A stretch of 64,000 bases of DNA from Nocardioides luteus (GCF_000960475.2 NZ_JZDQ02000023.1:1-64000); one strand, 5' to 3'. Positions 33,095-41,943 are shown, numbered from the stretch's first letter. Numbers and translations are program-made. The notes: a model not told the origin generated them from the letters alone.

Positions 33095-33972
33095 CCGCCG
33101 TGCTCTCCACCGACGTCGCTGAGCGCTGTCAGGTGATGGGCATCATCAACGTCACGCCCGACTCCTTCTCCGACGGCGGCAGGTTCCTCGAGGTCGACGC
33201 CGCCGTACGCCGCGGGCTCGAGCTCGTCCGCGACGGCGCCGACATCCTCGACGTCGGCGGCGAGTCCACCCGGCCGGGCGCGCAGCGGGTCAGCGAGCGC
33301 GAGGAGCTCGCCCGGGTGATCCCGGTCGTCGACGCCCTGGCCCGGAGCGGGGTGCCGGTCTCGGTCGACACGATGCGCGCCTCGGTCGCCCGGCAGGCGG
33401 TCGAGGCCGGCGCGGTCATCGTCAACGACGTCTCCGGCGGGCTCGCCGACCCCGAGATGCTGCCGTTCCTGGCCGAGGCGGACGTCACCTGCGTACTCAT
33501 GCACTGGCGGGCGCACTCCACCCGGATGGACGACTTCTGCTTCTACGACTCGCTCGTCGACGACGTCCGTGCCGAGCTCCGTGGCCGGGTCGAGTCGGCA
33601 CTCGATGCAGGCGTACGTCCCGAGCGCATCATCCTCGACCCCGGCCTGGGGTTCGCGAAGACCGCCGCCCAGTCCTGGGAGCTGCTCGCGGCCCTCCCGG
33701 CGCTGCGAGAGCTCGGCTTCCCCCTCCTCGTCGGAGCCTCCCGCAAGCGGTTCCTCGCCGAGGCGGCGGCGTACGGACGACGTCAGCCGGACGTCCCGGC
33801 CGACCGGGACGAGGCGTCGGACGCCGTCGCGGCGATCGCCGCGACGGAGGGCGCCTGGGGAGTGCGCGTGCACTCGGTCTCCGGCGCCGCGGCGGCCTCC
33901 CGGGTGGCCGCGCGCCTGCGCGGGACCGCGGTCGCGGCCGAGCTGGTCGGTGTCCCGGCAGGGCGGCGATGA
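33091..33972 (+). CDS. folP: dihydropteroate synthase
   Basis: A 293-residue TIM-barrel enzyme that joins p-aminobenzoate to the pterin pyrophosphate. The pterin-site motifs are intact: [44 protein letters not shown] and [18 protein letters not shown]. It overlaps folD by ATGA. A biosynthetic gene inside a catabolic operon is unusual, and it may be a second copy. Confidence 0.93.
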   Translation: MTAVLSTDVAERCQVMGIINVTPDSFSDGGRFLEVDAAVRRGLELVRDGADILDVGGESTRPGAQRVSEREELARVIPVVDALARSGVPVSVDTMRASVARQAVEAGAVIVNDVSGGLADPEMLPFLAEADVTCVLMHWRAHSTRMDDFCFYDSLVDDVRAELRGRVESALDAGVRPERIILDPGLGFAKTAAQSWELLAALPALRELGFPLLVGASRKRFLAEAAAYGRRQPDVPADRDEASDAVAAIAATEGAWGVRVHSVSGAAAASRVAARLRGTAVAAELVGVPAGRR

Positions 33973-34823
33973 GTCGCCGCTCGGCCGCCGCGACCGTACG
34001 TCGCCTGCTGCTCGAGACTCGCTACGAGGTCCTGCCCACCGCGTCGATCGAGGAGGTCGTCACCACCGCCCTCCCCGCCGGCCGAACCGTCACGGTGACG
34101 GCGTCGCCGGCCAAGGGCCTGGAGCGAACCGTGGACCTGGCCGTCCGGCTCGCCGGCCACGGCTACGACGTCGTGCCCCACCTCGCTGCGCGCATGGTCT
34201 CGAGCCGGGCCGAGCTCGCCGAGATCACCGGCCGGCTGACGGCGGCCGGGGTCACCAAGGTCTTCGTGCCCGCCGGTGACGCGGAGCAGCCGGGGGAGTT
34301 CCCCGGCGCGCTGGAGCTCCTCGAGGCCCTCGTCGACCTCGGCGACCCGTTCAGCCACGTGGGCGTGGCCGGTTATCCCGAGGACCATCCGACGATCATC
34401 CACGACCGTCTGGTCCAGGCGATGTGGGACAAGCGCCGCCACGCCACCGAGATCGTCAGCAACCTCACCTTCGACCCGGCCGCCCTCACCGACTGGGTAC
34501 GCCGCGTGCGCGCCCGGGGCGTCACGACCCCGATCATCGTCGGGCTGCCCGGCCCGGTCGAGCGCGCGAAGCTCCTCGCGATGGCGACCAGGATCGGGGT
34601 GGGGGAGTCGACGCGGTTCCTCGCCAAGAACAAGGGGATGTTCGCCCGCATCGCCGCCCCGGGCGGCTACTCGCCGGAGCGATTCCTCATGCGTGCCGCC
34701 CCGGGCCTGGAAGGAGCAGAGGCCGTGGTCACCGGCCTGCATCTGTTCACGTTCAACCAGGTCGCCGAGACCGAGAGCTGGCGCCGCGACCTGCTGGCAC
34801 GACTGGGTGGTGACCCCCTGTGA
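33969..34823 (+). CDS. methylenetetrahydrofolate reductase-like protein
   Basis: A 284-residue TIM-barrel protein that resembles MetF over the middle and C-terminal parts (GVAGYPEDHP, IVSNLTFDP, IIVGLPGPVERAKLL, GLHLFTFNQ). The usual N-terminal SFEFFPP segment is missing; in its place is RYEVLPTASIEEVV, so the flavin-site glutamate is not where it normally is. It overlaps folP and folC. It could reduce 5,10-methylene-THF or, in a methyl-oxidising operon, run another folate redox step; I cannot tell which. Confidence 0.75.
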   Translation: MSRRSAAATVRRLLLETRYEVLPTASIEEVVTTALPAGRTVTVTASPAKGLERTVDLAVRLAGHGYDVVPHLAARMVSSRAELAEITGRLTAAGVTKVFVPAGDAEQPGEFPGALELLEALVDLGDPFSHVGVAGYPEDHPTIIHDRLVQAMWDKRRHATEIVSNLTFDPAALTDWVRRVRARGVTTPIIVGLPGPVERAKLLAMATRIGVGESTRFLAKNKGMFARIAAPGGYSPERFLMRAAPGLEGAEAVVTGLHLFTFNQVAETESWRRDLLARLGGDPL

Positions 34824-36145
34824 CGGACACCGCCATCGACCTGGACGTCACCGAGGTGGAGCGCCGGCTCCTCGCCCGCTGGCCGGAGACCAGGATCGCC
34901 CCGTCCCTGGAGCGCATCCGGGCGGTGATGGAGGCGCTCGGCCAGCCGCAACGCGGCTACCGGTCGATCCACATCACCGGCACGAACGGCAAGACGAGCA
35001 CCGCGCGGATGGTGGAGGCCATCCTGCTCGAGCTGGGCTCGAGCGTCGGCAGGTTCACCAGTCCCCATCTGGCCGACATCCGGGAGCGCATCAGCATCGG
35101 CGGCCGGCTGATCTCGCGCGACGCGTTCGTCCGGGCCTACCGTGACGTCCTGCCCGCGGCCGAGGCCGTGGACCGTGAGGGTCCCATTCCGCTGTCGTTC
35201 TTCGAGATGACCGTCGCGATGGCCTACCAGGCGTTCGCGGCCGCCGACATCGACGTGGCGACGGTCGAGGTCGGCATGGGCGGCATGTGGGACGCGACCA
35301 ACGTCATCGATGCCCAGGTCGCCGCGATCCTTCCCGTCGGCCTCGACCACGTCGACCAGCTGGGTCCGACCAGGCTCGACATCGCCGCGGAGAAGGCCGG
35401 GATCATCAAGCCCGGCTCGGTGGCCGTGACGGCTCGCCAGACCCCGGAGGTCGAGCAGCTCCTCCGGGCCCACGCCGACGCGCATCTGGCGAGGATCGTG
35501 GTCGAGGGGCGCGACTTCGGTCTGCGCGGCCGCCGGGCCTCCGCCGACGGTCAGGTCATCTCGGTCGACGGCCTCGCGGGTCACTATCCCGAGGTCCCGC
35601 TCTCCCTGCACGGGCGCCACCAGGCGCACAACGCGGCGGTCGCGGTCGCGAGCGTCGAGGCGCTCCTGGAGGACACGATCCCGCTGGACGTACTGCGCCG
35701 GGCGCTGGGGTCGGTCAGGTCGCCCGGACGGCTGGAGGTGCTGCCCGGGTCTCCGGCCGTCGTCCTCGACGCCGCCCATAACCCCGACGGCGCTCGGGCC
35801 CTGGCGGCCGGCCTCGCCGACCTGGGCCGGCGACCGACCGTCGCCGTGGTCGCCGCGATGGGCGACAAGGACCTGGCCGGCATGCTCGCCGAGCTCGAAC
35901 CCGTCGTGACCACGATGATCTGCACCCGCAACAGCAGCCCGCGGTCGCTGCCGGCCGGCGACACCGCTGCCGCGGCGCGAGACGTCCTGGGCGCGGACCG
36001 GGTCGTGGAGATCGGGCATCTCGGCCATGCCCTCCTCGAGGCGGTCCGGACGGCCTCGGCACTCTCCGGCGACGGTGGCGCTCAGGTGCTGGTCACCGGC
36101 TCCGTGGTCACCGTGGGAGAGGCGCGCAGCCTGCTGGGCCTGTGA
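34820..36145 (+). CDS. folC: folylpolyglutamate/dihydrofolate synthase
   Basis: A 441-residue Mur-ligase-type enzyme that adds glutamate to folates. The P-loop is ITGTNGKTSTARMVEAI (about 54-70); SPHLADIRERI, FFEMTVAMAYQAF and VLDAAHNPDGARAL are family motifs. GTG start at 34820 overlapping the metF-like stop. It is the last gene of the operon, and a strong hairpin follows. Confidence 0.93.
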   Translation: MTDTAIDLDVTEVERRLLARWPETRIAPSLERIRAVMEALGQPQRGYRSIHITGTNGKTSTARMVEAILLELGSSVGRFTSPHLADIRERISIGGRLISRDAFVRAYRDVLPAAEAVDREGPIPLSFFEMTVAMAYQAFAAADIDVATVEVGMGGMWDATNVIDAQVAAILPVGLDHVDQLGPTRLDIAAEKAGIIKPGSVAVTARQTPEVEQLLRAHADAHLARIVVEGRDFGLRGRRASADGQVISVDGLAGHYPEVPLSLHGRHQAHNAAVAVASVEALLEDTIPLDVLRRALGSVRSPGRLEVLPGSPAVVLDAAHNPDGARALAAGLADLGRRPTVAVVAAMGDKDLAGMLAELEPVVTTMICTRNSSPRSLPAGDTAAAARDVLGADRVVEIGHLGHALLEAVRTASALSGDGGAQVLVTGSVVTVGEARSLLGL

Positions 36146-36176
36146 CGACGGCCGCGTGAAAACGGCCCCGTGAAGA

Positions 36177-36213
36177 GGTGCTGCCCCTGACCATCGTGGC
36201 CAGGGGCAGCACC
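36177..36213. terminator. bidirectional terminator between folC and fdhA
   Basis: GGTGCTGCCCCTG (36177-36189) pairs perfectly with CAGGGGCAGCACC (36201-36213), and CCA/TGG pairing extends the stem inward. It lies in the 86-base gap between convergent genes. Confidence 0.88.
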
Positions 36214-36231
36214 GTCGTGCCGTCCGGTGCG

Positions 36232-37443
36232 TCAGCGCACCATGCCGTGCGGGTCGATGACGTACTTGGTGGCCGCACCCTGGTCGAACGCCGCGTAGCT
36301 CTCCGGAGCCTCGTCGAGGCTGATCGCCTTCGCGTTGACCGCGTCGGCGATGTGAGCCTTGTCCGCGAGGATCAGGTTCATCAGCTGGCGGTTGTACTGC
36401 TTCACCGGGCACTGGCCGGTCACGAACGTGTGCGACTTGGCCCAACCGAGGCCGAGACGTACGCCGATCTGCCCCTGCTTCGCGGCGTCGTCGACCGCGC
36501 CCGGGTCGCCGGTGACGTACAGGCCGGGGATGCCGAGGGAGGCACCGGCCCGGGCGACGTCCATGATGTCGTTGAGGACGGTCGCGGGCTGCTCGGCGGC
36601 GTCACGGCCGTGGCCGCGCGCCTCGAAACCGACGGCGTCGATCGCCGCATCCACCTCCGGCTCGCCGACGATGTCCGCGATGATGTCGGCCAGCGCGTCA
36701 CCCGTGGACAGGTCGGCGGTCGCGCAGCCGAAGCTGGCGGCCTGCTCGAGCCGGTCCGCGTTCATGTCGCCGACGATGACGGTCGCGGCGCCGAGCAGCT
36801 GAGCCGAGTACGCCGCGGCGAGCCCGACCGGGCCCGCGCCCGCCACGTAGACGGTCGAGCCGGTGGTCACGCCCGCGGTGTAGGCACCGTGGTAGCCGGT
36901 GGGGAAGATGTCGGAGAGCATCGTCAGGTCGAGGATCTTCTCCAGCGCCTGGTCCCGGTCGGGGAACTTCAGCAGGTTGAAGTCGGCGAACGGCACCATG
37001 ACGTACTCCGCCTGGCCGCCGATCCAGCCGCCCATGTCCACGTAGCCGTACGCCGCGCCCGCCCGGGCCGGGTTCACGTTGAGGCAGATGCCGGTCTTGC
37101 CCTCGTTGCACATGCGGCAACGGCCGCAGGCGATGTTGAACGGCACCGAGCAGATGTCGCCCACCTCGTGGAAGAGGACGTCGTCGCCGATCTCGACGAT
37201 CTCGCCGGTGATCTCGTGACCGAGCGTCTGACCGATGGCGGCGGTCGTACGGCCGCGGACCATGTGCTGGTCGCTGCCGCAGATGTTGCTGGTCACGAGC
37301 TTGAGGATCACCGCGTGCGGCGCGGCGCGCTTGATGCCCAGACCGCTGGCGACCTCCGCGGGGAGCTCCAGCTTCGGGTATTCGATGGACTCGACGGCCA
37401 CCTCGCCCGGCCCCTTGTAGACGACGACTCTGTTGTCTGCCAT
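36232..37443 (-). CDS. fdhA: glutathione-independent formaldehyde dehydrogenase
   Basis: A 403-residue zinc medium-chain dehydrogenase matching FdhA of Pseudomonas. The catalytic zinc region is SNICGSDQHMVRGRT and GHEITGEI, the structural zinc cysteines are in CGRCRMCNEGKTGIC, and the Rossmann motif is VYVAGAGPVGLAAA. It oxidises formaldehyde to formate with tightly bound NAD. The ATG at 37443 was preferred over a 28-residue upstream extension. The gene disposes of formaldehyde made by GbcAB and escaping from the oxidases. Confidence 0.92.
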   Translation of the reverse strand: MADNRVVVYKGPGEVAVESIEYPKLELPAEVASGLGIKRAAPHAVILKLVTSNICGSDQHMVRGRTTAAIGQTLGHEITGEIVEIGDDVLFHEVGDICSVPFNIACGRCRMCNEGKTGICLNVNPARAGAAYGYVDMGGWIGGQAEYVMVPFADFNLLKFPDRDQALEKILDLTMLSDIFPTGYHGAYTAGVTTGSTVYVAGAGPVGLAAAYSAQLLGAATVIVGDMNADRLEQAASFGCATADLSTGDALADIIADIVGEPEVDAAIDAVGFEARGHGRDAAEQPATVLNDIMDVARAGASLGIPGLYVTGDPGAVDDAAKQGQIGVRLGLGWAKSHTFVTGQCPVKQYNRQLMNLILADKAHIADAVNAKAISLDEAPESYAAFDQGAATKYVIDPHGMVR

Positions 37444-37490
37444 GGCGTCTCTTCTTCCTGCCCCGGAGGGCTTCCGACGGTTGCGGGGAT

Positions 37491-37526
37491 GTTTCTCATA
37501 GCGAAACAGAAGCGCTATATGAAACA
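37491..37526. promoter_or_regulatory. candidate IclR sites upstream of fdhA
   Basis: On the minus strand TGTTTCGCTATGAGAAAC (37508-37491) contains the inverted repeat GTTTC-N7-GAAAC, and TGTTTCATATAGCGC (37526-37512) is a second TGTTTC element next to it. The first matches 15 of 18 bases of the site before iclR at 37663. Confidence 0.55.
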
Positions 37527-37662
37527 AACTAGACCGTCGACAGCGCCGGCATCAAGACCCTGATCCGATCGATTTCGGAGGCTCGAGCGGCGGTGCCTGC
37601 GCCGTGTGCGGCGCCCGCTCGGCGGTGGGCGGCCGAAAGCAAAATCTTCAAGGGAGGCATAC

Positions 37663-37680
37663 TGTTTCGGCATGAGCAAC
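37663..37680. promoter_or_regulatory. candidate IclR autoregulatory site
   Basis: TGTTTCGGCATGAGCAAC matches 15 of 18 bases of the fdhA-side site and covers the iclR start codon at 37672. Binding by the adjacent IclR protein is inferred. Confidence 0.5.
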
Positions 37681-38454
37681 ACGAGCGAAACACGGAGCAC
37701 GACCGTTCACTCAGTGGACCGAGCCATCTCCATCCTCCAGGTGCTCGCCCGTCGGGGGGCTGTCGGCGTCACACCGATCTCCGAGGAGCTGGGGGTGCAC
37801 AAGTCCACGGTCTTCCGTTTGCTGGCGACGCTCGAGGCCCGCGGTCTCGTGGAGCAGAGCGCCAGTCGCGGTGACTATCAGCTCGGTTATGGGGTCATCC
37901 AGCTGGCTGCCGGCGCGACCCGCAAGCACGACATCTCGGTCACCAGCCGGCCGATCTGCATGGCGCTGGCGGATGCGGTCGGCGAGACCGTCAACATCGT
38001 CATCAACGACGGTGCGGAGGCGATCACGATCGACCAGGTGATCGGGAGCGCGGAGATCACGTCGGTGAACTGGGTCGGACAGCGGAGCCCCCTGCACACG
38101 ACCGCGTCCGGCAAGGTCTTCCTGGCGAACATGCCGCCCGAGGAGCGTCGGAAGATCCTCGAGGACGGCCTCGAGCGCTACACCGAGAAGACCGTCGTCG
38201 ACCCAGCGCTGCTCGAGGAGCAGCTCGCCGAGGTCAGGGAGCTGGGATACGCCTTCTCCGTCGACGAGCACGAGATCGGGCTGACCGGGGTGGCTGCGCC
38301 GATCCGTTCGCTGGGCGGCGGGGTGATCGCGGCCGTGGTGGCCTCCGGTCCGTCCTTCCGGATCACCGCCGAGAAGGCGCCCGAGCTGGCCGAGCACGTC
38401 CTGACGGCCGCCGCGGCGATCTCCGAGCGGAACGGCTTCCCGAAGGCCGAATGA
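37672..38454 (+). CDS. IclR-family regulator of the betaine/formaldehyde genes
   Basis: A 260-residue IclR protein: winged helix at about 10-70 (AISILQVLARRGAVGVTPISEELGVHKSTVFRLLATL split over the domain) and a GAF-like effector domain to residue 255. The ATG at 37672 is the best-supported start, though the GGGAGG upstream is 14 bases away. It is divergent from fdhA and precedes gbcAB, and similar DNA motifs lie before all three. The effector could be betaine or dimethylglycine; that is a guess. Confidence 0.88.
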   Translation: MSNTSETRSTTVHSVDRAISILQVLARRGAVGVTPISEELGVHKSTVFRLLATLEARGLVEQSASRGDYQLGYGVIQLAAGATRKHDISVTSRPICMALADAVGETVNIVINDGAEAITIDQVIGSAEITSVNWVGQRSPLHTTASGKVFLANMPPEERRKILEDGLERYTEKTVVDPALLEEQLAEVRELGYAFSVDEHEIGLTGVAAPIRSLGGGVIAAVVASGPSFRITAEKAPELAEHVLTAAAAISERNGFPKAE

Positions 38455-38485
38455 TCGCACCTGTCCATGCCGCGGAGTGGCACGT

Positions 38486-38522
38486 CGAAGGGCCCGCATG
38501 CCTCGTGCATGCGGGCCCTTCG
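38486..38522. terminator. strong hairpin after iclR
   Basis: CGAAGGGCCCGCATGC (38486-38501) pairs perfectly with GCATGCGGGCCCTTCG (38507-38522) around a five-base loop, 32 bases after the iclR stop. Confidence 0.88.
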
Positions 38523-38555
38523 CGTACGTCGTGAAGCGCATGTAAATCCTGCGAG

Positions 38556-38573
38556 CGAATCCAGATGGATTCG
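38556..38573. promoter_or_regulatory. inverted repeat just upstream of the gbcA -35 box
   Basis: CGAATCC-AGAT-GGATTCG is a perfect seven-base inverted repeat directly next to the TTGACA at 38574. The position fits an activator site. It does not match the other motifs in the window. Confidence 0.45.
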
Positions 38574-38603
38574 TTGACACCGTCTGGAATCTCCCGGCAG
38601 AAT
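38574..38603 (+). promoter_or_regulatory. gbcAB promoter
   Basis: TTGACA (38574-38579), an 18-base spacer and CAGAAT (38598-38603) make a plausible promoter about 105 bases before gbcA. Confidence 0.5.
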
Positions 38604-38640
38604 CGTTTCGCGCTACGCAGTAGTTGTGCAGAGTGAAACA
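38604..38640. promoter_or_regulatory. candidate IclR site at the gbcA start of transcription
   Basis: CGTTTCGCGCTACGCAG (38604-38620) and the opposed GTGAAACA (38633-38640) share the TGTTTC half-site of the fdhA and iclR elements. It lies immediately after the -10 box. Confidence 0.45.
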
Positions 38641-38709
38641 ACCGCCGTCTGGCGGACCGCCGTATCTGAACCCGGAAACCTGCCCGGTTTGAGCGTGGGA
38701 GACATCAAC

Positions 38710-39969
38710 GTGACGCGAATGAGCACCGAATCGACGCCCGTGGAGCTGGCGTCCTTGGCGGACAAGCGTGCAGCCGGTTTCGGCCTGGAGGCGCCTTTCT
38801 ACACGAGCCCGGAGATCTACGAGCAGGACCTCGATCTCATCTTCGGGCAGCACTGGATCTTCGCCGTCGCCGAGGCGGAGATCCCGGATCCCGGTGACTA
38901 CGTCACCGTCGACCTGGGACCCCACTCCGTGATCGTCGTCCGCGACGACGACGAGAACGTCCGCGCCTTCCGCAACGTCTGCCGTCACCGCGGATCTCGA
39001 CTGCTCGGGTCGGGCTGCGGCTCGATCGGCAACATCGTGTGCCCCTACCACCAGTGGACCTACCGGGTCGACGGCAGCCTGATCTTCGCGGAGTCGCAGG
39101 CCGACACCTTCGAGTACGACAAGTTCGGGCTCAAGCCGGTGAACGTGCGCGCGGTCGGCGGCCTGGTGTTCCTCTGCCTCGCCGACGAGCCGCCGGCCGA
39201 CTTCGACGAGGTCAGCCAGCTCATCGAGCCCTACCTGAAGCCCTACGGCCTCGCGTCGGCCAAGATCGCCCACCAGACCGACATCGTCGAGGAGGGCAAC
39301 TGGAAGCTGGTGATGGAGAACAACCGCGAGTGCCACCACTGCGACGCCTCCCACCCCGAGCTGCTCACGGCGTACTTCCCGATCAGCCGCTACGAGGCCG
39401 AGGACGTGCCGCCGCGCCTGCAGCAGGTCTACGAGCGCTACCTGGAGGCGCAGACCGACCTGGAGAAGGCCCGCGAGGTGATCGGTTTCCCGAACGGGGA
39501 CATCTGTCAGCTGGAGGGCAAGGCGACGGGGTTCCAGATCTCCCACCTGCCGCTGGACGGCGCGGGCGCCTCCTTCGGCCCCGACGGTCAGCAGCTCTGC
39601 GCGAAGCTGATGGGCTCCATCGAGGACCCGCGGTTCGGCGACCTGTCGCTGCACATGCAGCCCAACTCGTGGTTCCACTTCCTCGCCGACCATGCCGTGG
39701 TCTTCTCGGTGATCCCGCTCGCGGTCGACCGGACGCTGGTCCGGACGACCTGGCTGGTCAACCCGGAGGCCGTCGAAGGCGTCGACTACTCGGTCGAGTC
39801 GCTCACCTCCGTCTGGCGTGCCACCAACGACCAGGACCGGGTCCTGGTCGAGGGCACCCAGCGAGGCGTGACGGACCCCGGCTACGTACCTGGTCCGTAC
39901 TCAGAGGTCGAGGGTGAGGTCGATGCATTCGTCACCTGGTACGTCCAGCGCGTCCAAGCCAACGCCTAG
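38710..39969 (+). CDS. gbcA: Rieske oxygenase component, glycine betaine monooxygenase-like (GbcA)
   Basis: A 419-residue Rieske non-heme iron oxygenase. The [2Fe-2S] ligands are Cys91 and His93 (CRHRGSR) and Cys111 and His114 (CPYHQWTY); the mononuclear iron site has His210 and His215 in NNRECHHCDASHPE. GbcA-type enzymes demethylate glycine betaine to dimethylglycine with release of formaldehyde. The GTG at 38710 is eight bases after GGGAG; the ATG at 38719 is too far from it. Carnitine or another quaternary amine is possible, but dimethylglycine and sarcosine oxidases nearby favour betaine. Confidence 0.86.
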   Translation: MTRMSTESTPVELASLADKRAAGFGLEAPFYTSPEIYEQDLDLIFGQHWIFAVAEAEIPDPGDYVTVDLGPHSVIVVRDDDENVRAFRNVCRHRGSRLLGSGCGSIGNIVCPYHQWTYRVDGSLIFAESQADTFEYDKFGLKPVNVRAVGGLVFLCLADEPPADFDEVSQLIEPYLKPYGLASAKIAHQTDIVEEGNWKLVMENNRECHHCDASHPELLTAYFPISRYEAEDVPPRLQQVYERYLEAQTDLEKAREVIGFPNGDICQLEGKATGFQISHLPLDGAGASFGPDGQQLCAKLMGSIEDPRFGDLSLHMQPNSWFHFLADHAVVFSVIPLAVDRTLVRTTWLVNPEAVEGVDYSVESLTSVWRATNDQDRVLVEGTQRGVTDPGYVPGPYSEVEGEVDAFVTWYVQRVQANA

Positions 39970-39988
39970 CCGGAGCTCGGGAGGAGAC

Positions 39989-41155
39989 ATGACCATCATG
40001 GAGACCGACATCCCCGAGGTGTCGGAGCCCAACTCGTTCGGTCTGCAGAACGGCCGCCCGGCGGCCGTCCGCAGCCGGCGGAACCTGGAGCCCTGCTGGG
40101 CCGAGAGCGACGTGATGGACCTGGTGTGCAGCCAGGTGCTCGCGGTGACCCATGACGTGAAGACCTTCGTCTTCACGACCCCCGACCGGCGTCCCTTCGA
40201 CTTCGAGGCGGGCCAGTTCATCACCATCCGCGTCGAGATCGACGGCGAGCTGATGACCCGCTGCTACACGATCGCCTCGCCGCCGACCCGGCCCGACCGG
40301 CTGGCCATCACGGTCAAGCGGGTCCCCGACGGCATCGTGTCGAACTGGCTCCACGACAACCTCGAGCCCGGGAACTGGATCTCCATGCACGCCCCGGCGG
40401 GTGCGTTCGTCCTGCCGGAGGAGGACGCGCCGAAGTACCTCTTCCTCTCGGCGGGGAGCGGGATCACCCCGGTGCTGTCGATGACGCGGACGCTCTACGA
40501 CCTCGGGTCCGAGGCGGACATCCTCTTCGTCCACAGCGCGCGTACGCCGGCCGACATCATCTACCGCGGTGAGCTCGAGGCGATGGCGCGTCTGATGCCC
40601 AACCTGCGCGTGGCCGAGATCTGTGAGGGCGATGCCCCCACGGAGCGCTGGATGGGGCTGCAGGGACGCATCTCCAAGCCGGTCCTCGAGATCCTGGCAC
40701 CCGACCTCGACGAGCGCGAGACCTACATCTGCGGTCCGGCGGGCTACATGGCGGCCGCGAAGTCGCTGCTCGAAGAGCTCGGCTACGACATGGAGAAGTA
40801 CCACGAGGAGAGCTTCGACTTCGGTGCTCCCGCGGTGCCTGCCCCGACGGCCGCGCCGCCGGTCGAGCAGGACGCCGAGGTGGAGGCCGCTGCCGGGTTC
40901 TCGATCGAGTTCGCGCGCAGCGGGAAGATGATCACCTGCGGTCCGGACGAGACCATCCTGGAGGCGGCGATCGCCGCCGGCATGCGGCCGATGTCCGCCT
41001 GCGGCCAGGGCATGTGCGGCACCTGCAAGGTGTCGATGCTCTCCGGCGAGGTCGACATGAAGCACAACGGCGGCATCCGGCCCAAGGAGATCGCCAACCA
41101 GAAGGTGCTGATCTGCTGCTCCAAGCCGCTGGGTGACATCCAGCTGGACTGCTGA
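39989..41155 (+). CDS. gbcB: flavin/ferredoxin reductase component, GbcB-like
   Basis: A 388-residue reductase: FAD domain with RCYTIASPPTRPD (about 90-102), NAD domain with LSAGSGITPVLSMTRTL and YICGPAGYM, and a C-terminal plant-type [2Fe-2S] ferredoxin with CGQGMCGTCKV and a last cysteine in LICC. It passes electrons from NAD(P)H to the Rieske oxygenase. GGGAGGAG precedes the ATG at 39989, 20 bases after gbcA. A proline/alanine-rich linker joins the domains. Confidence 0.9.
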   Translation: MTIMETDIPEVSEPNSFGLQNGRPAAVRSRRNLEPCWAESDVMDLVCSQVLAVTHDVKTFVFTTPDRRPFDFEAGQFITIRVEIDGELMTRCYTIASPPTRPDRLAITVKRVPDGIVSNWLHDNLEPGNWISMHAPAGAFVLPEEDAPKYLFLSAGSGITPVLSMTRTLYDLGSEADILFVHSARTPADIIYRGELEAMARLMPNLRVAEICEGDAPTERWMGLQGRISKPVLEILAPDLDERETYICGPAGYMAAAKSLLEELGYDMEKYHEESFDFGAPAVPAPTAAPPVEQDAEVEAAAGFSIEFARSGKMITCGPDETILEAAIAAGMRPMSACGQGMCGTCKVSMLSGEVDMKHNGGIRPKEIANQKVLICCSKPLGDIQLDC

Positions 41156-41176
41156 GCCGGAGCCGTACGCAGCGCC

Positions 41177-41209
41177 GGTGGCTGTCAGGTCGACGACCTG
41201 GCAGCCACC
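41177..41209. terminator. bidirectional terminator between gbcB and gntR
   Basis: A 15-base stem (41177-41191 with 41195-41209, one T-G wobble) with a three-base loop lies in the 60-base gap between convergent genes. Confidence 0.85.
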
Positions 41210-41215
41210 CGGGTC

Positions 41216-41890
41216 TCAGAGGACCTGACGGATCTCGCGCTCGAAGCTGCCGATGTGCTCGAGGGTGAGCTTCTCGGCCCGGTCGGCGTCGCCGTCGGCC
41301 ACGACGGTGAGGAGCTGGGCCTGCTCGACCACGTGGTGGGCCAGGTCGGGGAGCCGGTCGATCACCATCCACCAGATCCTGATGGCCAGGTTGTCGTACC
41401 GGATCAGGATGTCCTCGAGGTGGGGGTTGCCGCTCGAGCGGTAGATCAGGCCGTGCGCGGCCTTGTCGACCTGCATCAGGGAGGTGCGGTCGCCGTCGCC
41501 GAGCTTGCCCTCGCCGATCTGGGCCGCGAGGGCACGCATCTGCTCGCGCTGCTCGGCCGTCGCGCGCTCCGCGGCCGCACGCGACGCGTACGGTGCGAGC
41601 TGGCGCCGGATCTCGGCGATCGCGCTGAGCTCGGTGGCGTCGATCGTCGTCGCGAAGGTGCCGCGGCGCGGGAAGGAGTGGACCAGGTGGTCGGCCTCGA
41701 GCCGCTTGATCGCCTCGCGGACAGGAGTGCGGCCCATGCCGATGGCCGCGGCGATCTGGCCGTCGTTGATCGGCGCCCCGGGCCGGATGTCGAGCATCAC
41801 CAGGCGCTCGCGGATGTAGAGGTAGGCCTGCTCGGCGAGCGAGCCGGCGGGGGGAGCCGCCGTCGTTGCCAGGATCTCGTCAACCGTCAT
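41216..41890 (-). CDS. GntR-family regulator (FCD type), second paralogue
   Basis: A 224-residue protein from the ATG at 41890 (a GTG five codons earlier is possible). The winged helix contains GMGRTPVREAIKRLEADHLV and PRRGTFAT, almost the same as in the paralogue at 23663, and the FCD domain is also closely similar (YDNLAIRIWWMVIDRLPDLA). Its promoter region carries one CTGATACATCAG palindrome. The two genes look like a duplication inside the island. Confidence 0.9.
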   Translation of the reverse strand: MTVDEILATTAAPPAGSLAEQAYLYIRERLVMLDIRPGAPINDGQIAAAIGMGRTPVREAIKRLEADHLVHSFPRRGTFATTIDATELSAIAEIRRQLAPYASRAAAERATAEQREQMRALAAQIGEGKLGDGDRTSLMQVDKAAHGLIYRSSGNPHLEDILIRYDNLAIRIWWMVIDRLPDLAHHVVEQAQLLTVVADGDADRAEKLTLEHIGSFEREIRQVL

Positions 41891-41943
41891 TGAGTCGTGC
41901 CCCACTTGTCCGTTCCGGCGGGTGTGCTTTTTACCATCCTAGA

